A stretch of 64,000 bases of DNA from CAJCIT01 sp963771305 (GTDB lineage: Bacteria; Acidobacteriota; Terriglobia; Bryobacterales; Bryobacteraceae). A program made the position numbers and the translations under genes. Positions 52,166 through 61,643 of the stretch are shown here, piece by piece; within the stretch, counting starts at the first letter, position 1; every line of letters starts with the position of its first letter. Under the pieces are notes generated by a model. The model was given only the letters and a program-made list of their open reading frames with translations. It made no database searches and was not told where the DNA came from. The stretch spans positions 434,001 to 498,000 of the forward strand of contig CAVYTS010000013.1 in NCBI GenBank assembly GCA_963771305.1, given 5' to 3'.

Positions 52166-53970
52166 ATGCTCCGACTAGTAGCTCTGGTCGTCTTGGGCAC
52201 TGTGTCATCGGCAGGTGTCGTGGCTGACAGTCCGCCGGCAAAGTCCTCCAGCCTTAGGCAACTGCATTTCAGTCCTAATGGGCAGTACGTTCTCGCGCAG
52301 GACCAATTCTCGATTTCGGTTCTAACCGTGCAGCCGTTCAGAACCTTGTTTAGAATTCCGGCGGACAGTGCCTCTCTTGCCGAGTTGCCGAGTCGCCCCG
52401 GGGAATTTCACCCCGAGGCGCTCACAGATTCCGGACGTGAACCTCTCGATTCATCCGGCTCGTGCCACCCAGTGAAAGCTGCCGCCTTCTGCCGAAACCA
52501 GCGAGTTCCTCCGGTTGCCCGTTGACCCGGACGGTCTCGACACGAGTGACCTGCTCCCTTCGCTCCTCGGGCATTACCCCGGATCACCGCTACTACGAAG
52601 CAGTCCGCCCCTGATTAACGCTTCGGTACTTTCAGCCTCGGAGTTCGTCCCCTTGGGCCTTTTCCCTTACCATCGTCAACCAGGTTCTCAAGTTCCGTAC
52701 GAAAAGCCCGAGCTAGAGTCACGCCTTCTATACACCGGACATCACCCGGCCAGTAAGCAGGTAACCGCCAGGCTGCTCCCGGAGTAAGGGTGCGACTCCG
52801 GTTTCGATGCCTTGTAAGGAGTTTTCGATGCGTCATCGAAGGTTCGTTTACACTCGTCTCTCTAACCTATACATGACGTGATCAAATGCCACGCCTTTTA
52901 ACCATAACGTTCACCACCGCAGCCCTTAGACCGTAGCAGCTTATGGCAGTTTGAAGCCTCCCCCTACAGAGCGGCTCCGAGGGGCCCACCCTCATCTCTT
53001 CGTACAGCATGACGCTTTCGCGTCTTCTTGACACAACACCCTAGACTCCCGGGAGATCATCTTCACACGTACTGTTGGTCCTGAAACGCACACCGCGTGG
53101 CCTGCGCCGACAGCCCGTCAACTCGAAAAGATGGAGCATTGGTAATCACGAACGGATCGTTTCCACACCAATCAATGGCCAGCAGTGCGGTACAGAGAGG
53201 TTATCCCCTGGCGGCGCCGTTCTCGTTTGTGTCGATTCCAAAGGCACGCTTTCCTTGGTCGATCTTTCTTCCGGCCATACTCTCTTCGTAGACCGGGAAT
53301 TCGGTCAGATGTCTATCGGCTACACCACATCCCAGTCTTACGATTCGAGTGTCTACAGGGATCGAACTGGACGTTTGGGTCCGGACACGACGAGCTTTAC
53401 TACTCGTTTGAATCCATCGTCCGCGTTGATCCAGTTCTCACCAGATGGGCGTTTTCTGGCCGCCTTTCCTAGCGATCTTTGTTACCCGGTCGTTTGGGAT
53501 CTTCTTCAGAAAAGAAGGTCTCACTTGGAGGTCGCTTCCGGGTGCTTCGTTACCTGTACTTTATCTTTCTGACTCCCGATCGGGTAGTAACGTCGAACAC
53601 AATCCTAATGGCCAGCCAGACGGCGACACCCGCCACTCTCTGGGCCTTGCCCCAAGGCAGGGCGTTGTCAAAGTTCAAAGTGCCTCTAGGCCGCCTGTTC
53701 CCAGCAGCAGATGCAGATTTCGTGATCGTCCGCCCGTTCACACCTCCTATTCCTATCGCCCCTCCGTATGCAGGGCTAGCGCCCGAAGGCGACTTCAACC
53801 GGAGCCGTGCTGGCGCGATCGACGTCCGCACTGGGCAGGCTATCGTCAGCGAAGCTCCCGCGCTTGATGTGTTCGGGTCATACTACGTGATGGCGCAGCC
53901 TAACGGGGACGTGGGACTGTATGAAAGAGGCAAGGGCCTTCAGGCTAGCGCCTCGCTCAGGGCTGACTGA
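52166..53970 (+). pseudogene. WD40-like exported protein split by an intron and two frameshifts
   Basis: ATG 52166 begins a signal peptide (LRLVALVVLGTVSSAGVVA), then LRQLHFSPNGQYVLAQDQFSISVL and LFRIPADSASLAELPS. Here a 677-bp group II intron is inserted. Joining 52391 to 53069 keeps the frame (STVGPETHTAWPAP...). One extra base near 53131 leads to KWSIGNHERIVSTPI, CGTERLSPGGAVLVCVDSKGTLSLVDLSSG and LIQFSPDGRFLAAFPSD; another shift near 53501 leads to KKVSLGGRFRVLRYLYFIFLTPD to the stop at 53970. The repeats are beta-propeller blades (FSPxGxxxLA, VDxxSG). The protein is about 370 residues without the intron. Confidence 0.75.
52392..53068 (-). mobile_element. ORF-less group II intron, antisense to the interrupted gene
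   Basis: Read on the minus strand, the element begins GTGTG (53068), the group II 5' consensus. Domain V is at 52461-52427: GAGCCGGATG, a GAGA tetraloop stem, then CACGTCCGGAATC, with the AGC catalytic triad at its base. Six bases later domain VI is a perfect 10-bp stem (52420-52394, loop TGAAATT), and the element ends in AC (52393-52392), the AY rule. Upstream blocks such as GGAAAAGGCCCAAGGGGACG and AGGGGCGGACTGC resemble the domain III/IV region of bacterial introns. Only about 80 bp separate that block from domain V, so the maturase/reverse transcriptase is absent. Opposite orientation means it cannot splice from the host gene's transcript. Confidence 0.82.
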
Positions 53971-54119
53971 TCGGGCGATAGGCGCCTGCCACGATTAAAG
54001 ACGTTGTGCGCCTTCACGGCCACTATCCGCAAAGTCGAGCGCTCAAACACGTCGCCGCCATCGAGTCTCTCGCCATACTCGGTTGGTGCCGACGAGGTGA
54101 ACGCGCCGTACTGGAGGCC

Positions 54120-54374
54120 ATGGCTACTGTCCACATGAGCGAAGCCGAAGTGGCTCGCGATCTTCATGCCGCGCTCGCCAAAGTGCAGCAGGGCGTTGAG
54201 ATCGTGATTGAGCAGGATCACCGGCCTGTTGCTGTGCTCAGAGCTGAACATCGCAGCGGACGGCCCATTACAGAAATCCTCCGCGAAGCGAAGCTGCGAA
54301 ACTCGACGGTTACCCTTGACGAAGACTTCGGCAAGGATCTCGAAGAGATCATCGCCAGCCATCAGAAGCCATGA
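54120..54374 (+). CDS. Phd/YefM-type antitoxin
   Basis: An 84-residue protein from ATG 54120, behind GGAGG. HMSEAEVARDLHAALAKVQQGVEIVIEQDHRPVAVLRA is the Phd/YefM fold (helix then EIVIExxxxPVAVL strand). The acidic, disordered-looking tail (VTLDEDFGKDLEEI) would bind the toxin. The TGA overlaps the ATG (ATGA) of the next gene, so the toxin is probably translationally coupled. The 150 bp upstream of the start contain no other gene. Confidence 0.82.
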   Translation: MATVHMSEAEVARDLHAALAKVQQGVEIVIEQDHRPVAVLRAEHRSGRPITEILREAKLRNSTVTLDEDFGKDLEEIIASHQKP

Positions 54375-54763
54375 ATCCGCCCTCCTGGGATTAGTGCTCG
54401 ACTCCAGCGTCGTGATCGACGCCGAGCGGAAGAAGCAACCAGTAACGGACTTAATCGAAGCCATTCTTGCCGCCCATGGTGCTGTCGATCTCTCGCTATC
54501 GCCGATCACCGTGGCCGAACTCGTGCATGGAATCTACCGGGCCAGGATGCCCGACGCATCCCGGCGCCGACGAGTACATGGAGGAACTGGTGAGCCTTGT
54601 TCCGGTCCATCCAGTGACAAATCGGACAGCTTGGCTGCTGGGAAAGATCGAGGGTCAGGAATCGGACAAAGGAAACGTGCTGCCCTTCGACGACCTCATG
54701 ATCGCTGTGGCTGCCATCGAGCAGGGCTATGCGGTCCTCACTGTCAACCTGCGACACTTCTAG
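54371..54763 (+). CDS. PIN-domain VapC-type toxin (frameshifted)
   Basis: The PIN domain is readable in two frames: LDSSVVIDAERKKQPVTDLIEAIL (first Asp), ITVAELVHGIYRARMP (Glu) and, after a shift near 54565, ADEYMEELVSLVPVHPV and LPFDDLMIAVAAIEQGYAVLTVNLRHF (catalytic Asp pair). The ATG at 54371, overlapping the antitoxin stop, runs into TAG after MNPPSWD; the domain frame can begin at GTG 54394, or one base is extra near 54390. If the frameshift is real the toxin is dead. Confidence 0.75.
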
Positions 54764-54834
54764 AAAGTCCCTGAGCTAACCGTCGTTCCTTTTTAGCCCC
54801 TGAAGGGGTCCGCGACATAGAAACTTCGTTGCCC

Positions 54835-57077
54835 CTACGGCACCAGATACCGCGTTACCACCACATTGTCATCATCGTCGAAAACCCGCACCGCGACGAC
54901 GCGTTCCGTAGCATTGCCGGCGGGCAGCCTCAGTTTGAAATCGAGCGTCTGCGAATCGGTCACGCGATTTATCGGGTCGAGCAGTATCCAATCGCCGCCA
55001 TCCACCGCATACTCGGCCTTGTCAACCCAGCTGAGTGCGTCCTTGGCCGTGAAACTGATCACGCTGTTAGCGCCGTCCTTGCCCACCTTCGAGTTCAGGA
55101 TCTCCGGCGGCGTGTTGTCGATGGTGAACGGGTCGCTGTCGAGCGAGGCCGTGAGCGCATCCGCGGGCGTATTGCCCGGTGCATCGCTAGCCGTCACCCG
55201 CAGCATATATTCACCATCCGGGAAGGCGCTGCCATCCCAGCTCCATTGCTTTTCGGTGAGTTTGTCCTTCAACAGATGCCAGCCTGGCTCACCTTTGCCG
55301 CGGATCTCCACTTTGTAAATCAACGGATCGCCATTCTCGTCGCTGGTGCTCCACCGGGCGGTGATGTAGCCCTTGGCGTATTGCAATGTCACTCCTCCGC
55401 CCATTTCGAGTGATGTCGGCGGTGTGCCGGTTCTCTTCTGTCCCACCGGAGGCAACGTCAGCGAGCTGGGCGAGCCGGAAGGTTGTACCGATCGCTCCAA
55501 ATTGATGCCGCCCGATAAGCGGTAATTGGTTGGCCCCACTTCGATCTGTCTCACCCGAGGCGCCACGTTCTTCTGCTGGTACGCTACCTCCACGTCACTC
55601 AGCGTGGGGGTCTCATCCTGCCCGGCACGGCTTAGCGTTAGTTTGTACTGCAGAAAGCGAGCAGCGGGCGACTCCACCTGCCCGCCCGCAGTGCTCACCG
55701 CTACCTTCTGCCACTCCGACCAGTTCTTCTGCGGCCGGGAAAGGTTGCCGCTGCGCGTTTCCATCCCCACCGTGCCGCCATGCAGCTCGTCTTTCAGATG
55801 CGCCTTGCCCCAGTACGTGAAGCTCCCCGCGTCCAGCACGTCGCTTTCAAGCGAGCCCGACTGCTCATAGCCGGGTCCAATGGAATACAGCTTGCCCACG
55901 TTGCCAGTGACCGCGTAGATGGTACCGTTGCGCGCAGTCGCGAAGTCCGTCACTTGCGTTGGTCCTGCCGTCAAGAGCTGCGTCGACATTAGATCCGAAT
56001 CCACCCGGTAAATCACGCCCTTATTGCCTGTTCCTAACAGCGGCTTCCCCGAGCCATCGAAACCGATCGCGTAGATGATGTCGCTGGTGGATGACCACAG
56101 CTTTTCGGCAAAGCCGGTTGCTTCGATGCGATAAAACTCCGAGCCGCCGCTCACGGCATTGCTGCCAAATGCCAGGTTCGCGGGCGTGGTGGGCGCAGTG
56201 GCATGCTCTCCTGGCGGCGCTGCTGTCACGCGGAGGGCTCCCCCACCAGGTACGGCAGGCGTTGCGGGAGCAGCCGCAGGAGGCCCTGGCGCGGGACCCG
56301 CGGTTTTCTGCCCAACCGACGCGGCATAGATTACGCCATCCCGCTCCGCCACTGCCGTTACTTCTTTTTTCGCCGTCTGGAACAGGACGAAGCTTGTCGC
56401 CTGCGGCGAGATCCGCAGCACCAGCCCGCTCGGCTCGGTGCCCACAATCAAATTGCCGGCGTGATCCACAATCATCGAACGCGCATGGGTCTCTTCGGTG
56501 CGGAAGAACTCTGTACCTTTGCCGTCCGGCGTCACTTTGTAGATCACGCCTTGGTCACCGGTGGCGACAAACAGGTTGCCCGCGGCGTCGAACGCCATCG
56601 CCCAAACATACTTCTGCTTGGTGTCGAAGAACAGCTCACTCTTGCCGGCCGGATCGATCGGTAGATCTTCGCGTCCGGCAGCACGGCGGCATAAATCCGG
56701 TCCTTCGAATCCACGGCCAGCACATGGATCTCCAGGCCGTTTAACTCGGCGAACGTCTTGCTCTTCCCGTCCGGCGTTACCGAGAAGATCTTCGTCGTCG
56801 CCCCGGTGGGCGCGCCTCCGGCACAATACAGGGTTCCCTTCGAGTCCTGGGTAACGGTCCACAGATACGGAACGCTGGCATCCAGTAACTCTTTGAAAGC
56901 GGGCGCCAGCGTCAGCCGGCCGTCGCTGCGAATAGAAATGTTCTTGGCCGTTCCTCGCTCAAATTCGGCCTGTTCATTTTGTTGCCAGACGTGCGTGTCA
57001 ACCGCGAGGCAGAAGGGTGTGGTCACCGCCAGCACAACGAATGCGGCGGCCCGGACCGAGCCGAAAGATTTGCGCAT
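54835..57077 (-). CDS. Exported beta-propeller protein with fibronectin-like C-terminus (frameshifted near 56660)
   Basis: About 747 residues. Signal peptide AAAFVVLAVTTPFCLA, then repeated blades (TVTQDSKGTLYCAGGAPTG, VDSKDRIYAAVLPDAKIYR). One lost base near 56660 connects KIYR to IDPAGKSELFFDTKQKY, with further blades such as AFDAAGNLFVATGDQGVIYKVTPDGKG and IGFDGSGKPLLGTGNKGVIYRVD. The C-terminal third has fibronectin-type strands (ITARWSTSDENGDPLIYKVEIRG). Likely periplasmic or surface-located. It is 23 bp downstream of the S55 gene and co-oriented. Confidence 0.75.
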
Positions 57078-57100
57078 GAAGAATGAAGTTTGTAGGCTTT

Positions 57101-58981
57101 CTAATTGACGTTAATCTTGAGTGAATAATTGCCGGTAACGACCACCTCGAACGGGATCGAGGCCTGTTCGAAAGTGCTCTCGGGTGCGCTGACGAACTGA
57201 TGGTTGGCCGATCGCCCGGTTTGCATCACATTCAATACCGACGCCGGCACGCTCGGCAATACCTTCTCATCGGAATAAACCGTGGGCTGTGATTCGATGA
57301 GCGACACATAGAGCCGGTTGTTGCTCCGCTCTTCGTTCAGCATGGTCACCGTCTGCCGCACGTCGACGAAGTTATTCAGCGATCCGGCAATGCTCTGGAA
57401 GCGGTTGAGCGTCTCCGCATCGCTGAACAGGATCCGGTGTTCTCCGCGCGGCGTGCCCGCCGGAATATTCACCTTCACCTCGCGCTCAATTCGTTCGCCT
57501 CTAAACTGGCGAAGGAACACTTTCACCGTGACATCGGTGCCGGCCTTGACCTTGTTGTCCGCGATCCAGGCCGATTCAATCTGCGCGATGCGGCGCTCCG
57601 GAATCAGATCCACCGTCGCATCCACCGCCTGCACGGTGGGCATCTTCACCGGATTGATCATCAGCCGGTTGAACTTCTCTGCCCACCATCCAGCCAGTAG
57701 CATCGGCGTCGGAACCTGGGCTTCCGCCGGCGCCTGCATGGTGCTGATCTGGATTGGGTCCTGGCCCTCCAGCTTCAACTGGCCGCTCAGCCGGTACGTC
57801 GCTTCATCCGAAAAATCGTTGAGGTTCGAGATGGAGCTGAACATGGTCGCCATCATCAGGTAGGGCGTCCACTTCTGGTCGACAAACACGTTGAAATGGA
57901 AGTCTCGGCTCTTGCGCAGCGAGTTGTCAGGGTTCAACGAACGCACATGCAGGTTTACCGGAATCATCTGTGCCGCAATGCCAAGCTGGCCTTCAATGCC
58001 GCTGTGCCGGTCCTGCCGTAACGCGCCGACCACTTCCGAAGTATTCCCCATCTTGGTCGGCTGGTATGCCGACGCCAGCGTGAATATGATGTCTTCTTTT
58101 GCCAGCGGCATGTCGACGCTGCCCAGATTGAACATCGGGTGCCCAAACGCCAGCACGCGCTTGCCGTCGTTATAGGTCACTGTGCCGCCCGCGGTCATCG
58201 TCATGTCGCCTGAAACCAAAACCGCCGCCACGCCCTCGCCCGGTTGCAGCGACGTCTGCCAATCCTTCGCCGGCTGTGCGGAATCGAGTGATCCCGAGCT
58301 TCCGCCTTGCACAGCCGTCAGGCCGAGTTGCTCGAACACCGGCGCAAACTCATGCACGGCGTCGTCACTGAATCCCGACATCGTAACCGGAGTCGCAATG
58401 GGCATCATCATCGGCGTCCGATCGGAGAACGCATTGCCGTGAGCGCCGGCCGCGACAACTCTCGACAACAGCTCGCCCGGCAGTTCCATCGCTTGCGCCG
58501 AGGCGCGCGTGGTCAGTTTGTCCGGCGTCTTGCTATCGGAAGGCTTGCTTGTATCGAACTCGTTGATCTCCGTCATCAGGCGGATCGGTGTGATGCCGCA
58601 AATGGAATCCGGCGAGAATGTGCTCAGCCGCAGCGAGATCGCCCCCACCAGCTTGCCGTCGATATACACCGGGCTTCCGCTCATCCCACCCGCGACGTTG
58701 GTGCGGCTTGCCTTGCCCGTCATCTTGGCCACGATGATGTCTTGCTTCGGCCCCCAAGCGTTCTTCCACGTGCCGATGATCTCTACCGGCACGGCCTCCG
58801 GCTGCGAGCCCTGGAACACGGTCCAGGCCACCGCCATCATTCCCGGCTTCAGCTGGTCTTCGGGGAAGAACTCGACAGGGCCCATTTTGGGCGGAGTCGT
58901 CATGTTGGCCACATCTTGGCCAGAAGAAGCTGCCAGCAGGGTCGCTGCCGCAAAAGACAACACGAAAGCTCGGTTGAGCAT
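57101..58981 (-). CDS. Exported SpoIVB-type (peptidase S55) domain protein
   Basis: A 626-residue protein with a signal peptide (FVLSFAAATLLAASSG). The S55 domain covers about residues 30-310: LKPGMMAVAWTVFQGSQPEAVPVEIIG, GGMSGSPVYIDGKLVGAI (nucleophile Ser in MSGSP) and LAFGHPMFNLGSVDMPL. In Bacillus SpoIVB the Ser-His-Asp set cleaves a sporulation protein; in non-sporulating bacteria members are exported proteins of unknown target. The C-terminal 300 residues form beta-rich domains. It is the first gene of a pair with the propeller protein. Confidence 0.85.
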   Translation of the reverse strand: MLNRAFVLSFAAATLLAASSGQDVANMTTPPKMGPVEFFPEDQLKPGMMAVAWTVFQGSQPEAVPVEIIGTWKNAWGPKQDIIVAKMTGKASRTNVAGGMSGSPVYIDGKLVGAISLRLSTFSPDSICGITPIRLMTEINEFDTSKPSDSKTPDKLTTRASAQAMELPGELLSRVVAAGAHGNAFSDRTPMMMPIATPVTMSGFSDDAVHEFAPVFEQLGLTAVQGGSSGSLDSAQPAKDWQTSLQPGEGVAAVLVSGDMTMTAGGTVTYNDGKRVLAFGHPMFNLGSVDMPLAKEDIIFTLASAYQPTKMGNTSEVVGALRQDRHSGIEGQLGIAAQMIPVNLHVRSLNPDNSLRKSRDFHFNVFVDQKWTPYLMMATMFSSISNLNDFSDEATYRLSGQLKLEGQDPIQISTMQAPAEAQVPTPMLLAGWWAEKFNRLMINPVKMPTVQAVDATVDLIPERRIAQIESAWIADNKVKAGTDVTVKVFLRQFRGERIEREVKVNIPAGTPRGEHRILFSDAETLNRFQSIAGSLNNFVDVRQTVTMLNEERSNNRLYVSLIESQPTVYSDEKVLPSVPASVLNVMQTGRSANHQFVSAPESTFEQASIPFEVVVTGNYSLKINVN

Positions 58982-59164
58982 GGGGATTCCTTACTCCAGA
59001 GATCAAAGGGCGATCTCAGTGCTGCACTCAACGTGGGCTTGGCACCGGATAGCCACATTATGTAACAACTGAAACCTGCGTGGCTCGCCTTATCTACTGG
59101 ACGGCCTTCCGGAGCATTGGTTCCGGCCTTCAGAAATCTCCACGAAAGACACACCCGAGCCGGC

Positions 59165-59197
59165 GTTGTAAACTGGATTTCAGTTGTAGACTGAATT
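59165..59197 (+). promoter_or_regulatory. Direct repeats upstream of the cytochrome c gene
   Basis: GTTGTAAACTGGATT (59165-59179) and GTTGTAGACTGAATT (59183-59197) are near-identical 15-mers, 18 bp apart, ending 33 bp before the start codon. This could be a tandem regulator-binding site. No candidate regulator is adjacent. Confidence 0.35.
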
Positions 59198-59229
59198 GGT
59201 CGTCTATTTCCTCGGAGAAGCTTATTTTC

Positions 59230-59554
59230 ATGAAACTACGGATCATTGGAGCAATTGGCCTGGTCGCCCTCTAGCTGCCCCCTCACGTACGCCGCTAAGG
59301 CGGGTGATGCTGCTAAGGGAAAAGAGACCTTTGAACAGTGTGCCGTCTGCCACAACGCAGATACGGACGAGCGCAAAATGGGGCCTTCGTTGAAGGGACT
59401 CTTCAAACGCGAGAAGCTGGTCAACGGTAAGCCGGTGACCGCGGAGAACGTGAAGGCTCTCATCAACAGCGGCGGCAATGGCATGCCCTCATACGCAGAC
59501 ATGTTGTCGGATGAAGAGAAAGACAACGTCATCGCATACCTGAAAACGCTATAG
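59230..59554 (+). CDS. Class I c-type cytochrome (frameshifted in the signal peptide)
   Basis: About 107 residues. ATG 59230 gives MKLRIIGAIGLVAL followed by a stop in that frame; the next frame continues PLTYAAKAGDAAKGKETFEQCAVCHNADTDERKMGPSLKGLF. CAVCH is the haem-binding site, and the Met ligand is probably in NGMPSYADMLSDEEKDNVIAYLKTL. One extra base near 59270 joins them. Small soluble periplasmic electron carrier. Confidence 0.82.
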
Positions 59555-59563
59555 CAGCTACCA

Positions 59564-59605
59564 CGTAAAAGTTTTACGAAGCCCCCCTCAAGCCGGGGCG
59601 TTCGC
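59564..59605 (+). terminator. Palindrome and possible terminator after the cytochrome c gene
   Basis: CGTAAAA-g-TTTTACG (59564-59578) is a perfect 7+7 palindrome 10 bp after the cytochrome stop. A second stem GCCCC...GGGGC (59581-59599) is followed by a weak T-rich stretch. Either could end transcription, or the palindrome could be an operator for the recombinase gene. Weak evidence. Confidence 0.3.
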
Positions 59606-59667
59606 TCTTTTGCGTTTTCTCGGTGTTCCGCTTTCCATCCGCTGGTGCGAAGATCAATCGAGAGACC

Positions 59668-60570
59668 GTGGTGCCATCCCTCCGCGATTCCGTACATCTC
59701 TATATCGCCGAGCTCGACCGCCGCGGCGCCTCTCGCCACACCCAGCGCAACTACGAATCCGATCTCAACCAGTTCGCGCAGTACTTCTCACCGCCCGATA
59801 TCACCCCGCCCGAGGTGGAGAACCTCGATCTCGCCGTTCTTCGCGAATGGCTGGGCAGCCTTTACGAACACGACCTGAGCCCTGTCAGCATCCGGCGTAA
59901 GCTGGCGGCTGTCCGTTCGCTGTTCAACTTCCTGCAGCAGGAAGGCGTTCTGACCCGCAACGTAGCCGCTCGCCTGAAGACTCCCAAGATCCCGCAGCGC
60001 GTTCCGGAAGTAATGTCAGCCGAGAAGACGAACCGCATCCTGGATGCCGTCGAAACCGGTGATGTGCCGGAGAAAGCATCGCGCGACCGCGACCTGGCTT
60101 TCCTTGAGCTGCTCTACGGCTGTGGTGTTCGTATCAGCGAACTCGTCGGCATCAACCTGGATGACATCGACTTCAACGAAGGCTGGCTCAAAGTGCGCGG
60201 CAAAGGCAACAAGGAACGGCAAGTGCCCATCGGCTCGCGTGCCATGTCGTCAATCGATCGCTATCTGGCAGCCCGCGTCGCACCGCCCGATCAGCGCGCT
60301 CTCTTCCTCAGCAGCCGCGGCGCCCGGCTCAGCGACCGGCAGGTTCGGCGGCTCGTCAAGCTTTACGCTTTGTTAGCCACCGGCGACTCCACGGTTCATC
60401 CCCACAGTTTCCGCCACGCTTACGCCACCCATCTGCTCGCGGATGGCGCCGACCTGCGCGCCATTCAGGAACTGCTTGGCCACGCGCGATTGTCGACTAC
60501 GCAGAAGTACACGCAAGTATCACTACGGGAGTTGATGGAAGTCTACGACCGCGCTCACCCGAAGGCGTGA
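59668..60570 (+). CDS. xerD: Tyrosine recombinase XerC/XerD
   Basis: About 300 residues from GTG 59668 (an upstream GTG 59623 would add 15). The N-terminal SAM-like domain (VHLYIAELDRRGASRHTQRNYESDLNQFAQYF) is followed by the catalytic domain: GVRISELVG (Arg), RGKGNKERQVP (Lys), HSFRHAYATHLL (His-x-x-Arg), LGHARLSTTQKYTQV (His and the nucleophile Tyr). This resolves chromosome dimers at dif in the cell. XerC versus XerD cannot be decided from one gene. Confidence 0.9.
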   Translation: MVPSLRDSVHLYIAELDRRGASRHTQRNYESDLNQFAQYFSPPDITPPEVENLDLAVLREWLGSLYEHDLSPVSIRRKLAAVRSLFNFLQQEGVLTRNVAARLKTPKIPQRVPEVMSAEKTNRILDAVETGDVPEKASRDRDLAFLELLYGCGVRISELVGINLDDIDFNEGWLKVRGKGNKERQVPIGSRAMSSIDRYLAARVAPPDQRALFLSSRGARLSDRQVRRLVKLYALLATGDSTVHPHSFRHAYATHLLADGADLRAIQELLGHARLSTTQKYTQVSLRELMEVYDRAHPKA

Positions 60571-60578
60571 GCGATCGG

Positions 60579-61050
60579 TCAGGCCGAGGCCCCCTTCGCT
60601 TTCGCAAACAATGCGGCTTTGCGGGCCGCCACCCTCTTCTCGACCACGCCCAATCGGTCGCGGCCAGCCTTCGAACCCTTGATCACCTTCTCGATATTGG
60701 CGAACAAGTCCGGATTCTGCGCCTTTTCCCGCATTTCTTCCAGGAAGGGTGCCACCTTCGCAAAGAAGAAGAACATCTCGCCGCTGCATGCAGGCTCCAG
60801 GAACAAATCCCGATGCAATGTTCCGTGGAGCACGAGCGCCGCTGCCATGCCCCAGTAGCTCACCACCTGCCGCAGCCAGTTGTTTTCCTGGCTCGCCCAG
60901 TGACATCTCCACTTTCAGATAGTCGGCTACGGTTTCCGGCCAGAACGACACGAGAAACCAGTTACGGGCTTTACGGAGCTCGGGCTCGCGGCGCAGCTCG
61001 TACAGTCTCAGAATCAGTTCAGCGTCTTTGCTGGTTGGTTTCTTTGCCAA
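60579..61050 (-). CDS. Conserved hypothetical protein (frameshifted near 60891)
   Basis: About 156 residues. MAKKPTSKDAELILRLYELRREPELRKARNWFLVSFWPETVADYLKVEMSLGE in the first frame continues as QENNWLRQVVSYWGMAAALVLHGTLHRDLFLEPACSGEMFFFFAKV in the next, with one extra base near 60891, and ends VVEKRVAARKAALFAKAKGASA. It is helical and soluble. I do not recognise the family. It converges on the Xer gene with 8 bp between them. Confidence 0.6.
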
Positions 61051-61062
61051 TTGGTTCCTTAG

Positions 61063-61602
61063 CTACTTCTTCGGTTCGCTAGTCGGCGGCACTATGCCCT
61101 TCAGCCGCAAGTACGTGACCATGTTCCCGTAATGCTCGTCGGCGTGTGCCGTGTTTACGCTCAACACGGTGAGCTTCGCTAGGTCCCGACCGAACATCTT
61201 CACAATCTGGCTAGCCTGCGCGTCCGTCATTCCACCATAGACTTTATTACAGTACGCAACGCCGTCTTTGAGTGCTTGCACGAGATCGGCCTTCGACGTC
61301 ATGGTCTGTTCGATGTTCGCCGTATTCGGGCTCTTCTCGCCCGCGGCGATCGCGCAAAACATATACTGGGCGTTTGCCGCGTGACCAACCAATTGGCCAA
61401 AGCTGCGAATGTCGGGCGTCGGTTTGAAGGAGTAGTTCTCTTCCGGCATCTTTTCGGCGCCGGCGATCAGCGCTCCGCTCACCATCATGTAGAAACCCTT
61501 TTCGCCGCCGCTCAGCGGATTGGCCGGCTCTTGGGCAAAGGCAGTAGCCGACACCGCGATCAGGGCCACGAAGGCACAGACGAACAACGTGTTCTTTTTC
61601 AT
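61063..61602 (-). CDS. Exported DinB-fold protein
   Basis: A 179-residue protein with a signal peptide (TLFVCAFVALIAVSATAFAQ). The DinB pattern follows: KMPEENYSFKPTPDIRSFGQLVGHAANAQY (first His) and TAHADEHYGNMVTYLRLKGIVPP (H-x-x-x-H). Exported DinB proteins are common in Acidobacteriota; role unknown. It lies 12 bp upstream of the hypothetical gene and may share its transcript. Confidence 0.85.
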   Translation of the reverse strand: MKKNTLFVCAFVALIAVSATAFAQEPANPLSGGEKGFYMMVSGALIAGAEKMPEENYSFKPTPDIRSFGQLVGHAANAQYMFCAIAAGEKSPNTANIEQTMTSKADLVQALKDGVAYCNKVYGGMTDAQASQIVKMFGRDLAKLTVLSVNTAHADEHYGNMVTYLRLKGIVPPTSEPKK

Positions 61603-61643
61603 AGAAACCTCTGAGTGATGATGACACAGCGGCGTCCAGGCGG

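Noticed and set aside
52390..52836. Possible protein-coding genes inside the intron
   Set aside because: Frames there are short and match intron RNA domains; no reverse transcriptase or maturase motif is present.
59564..59578. dif site next to the Xer gene
   Set aside because: The palindrome is only 15 bp and does not resemble the 28-bp XerC/XerD arms of bacterial dif sites.
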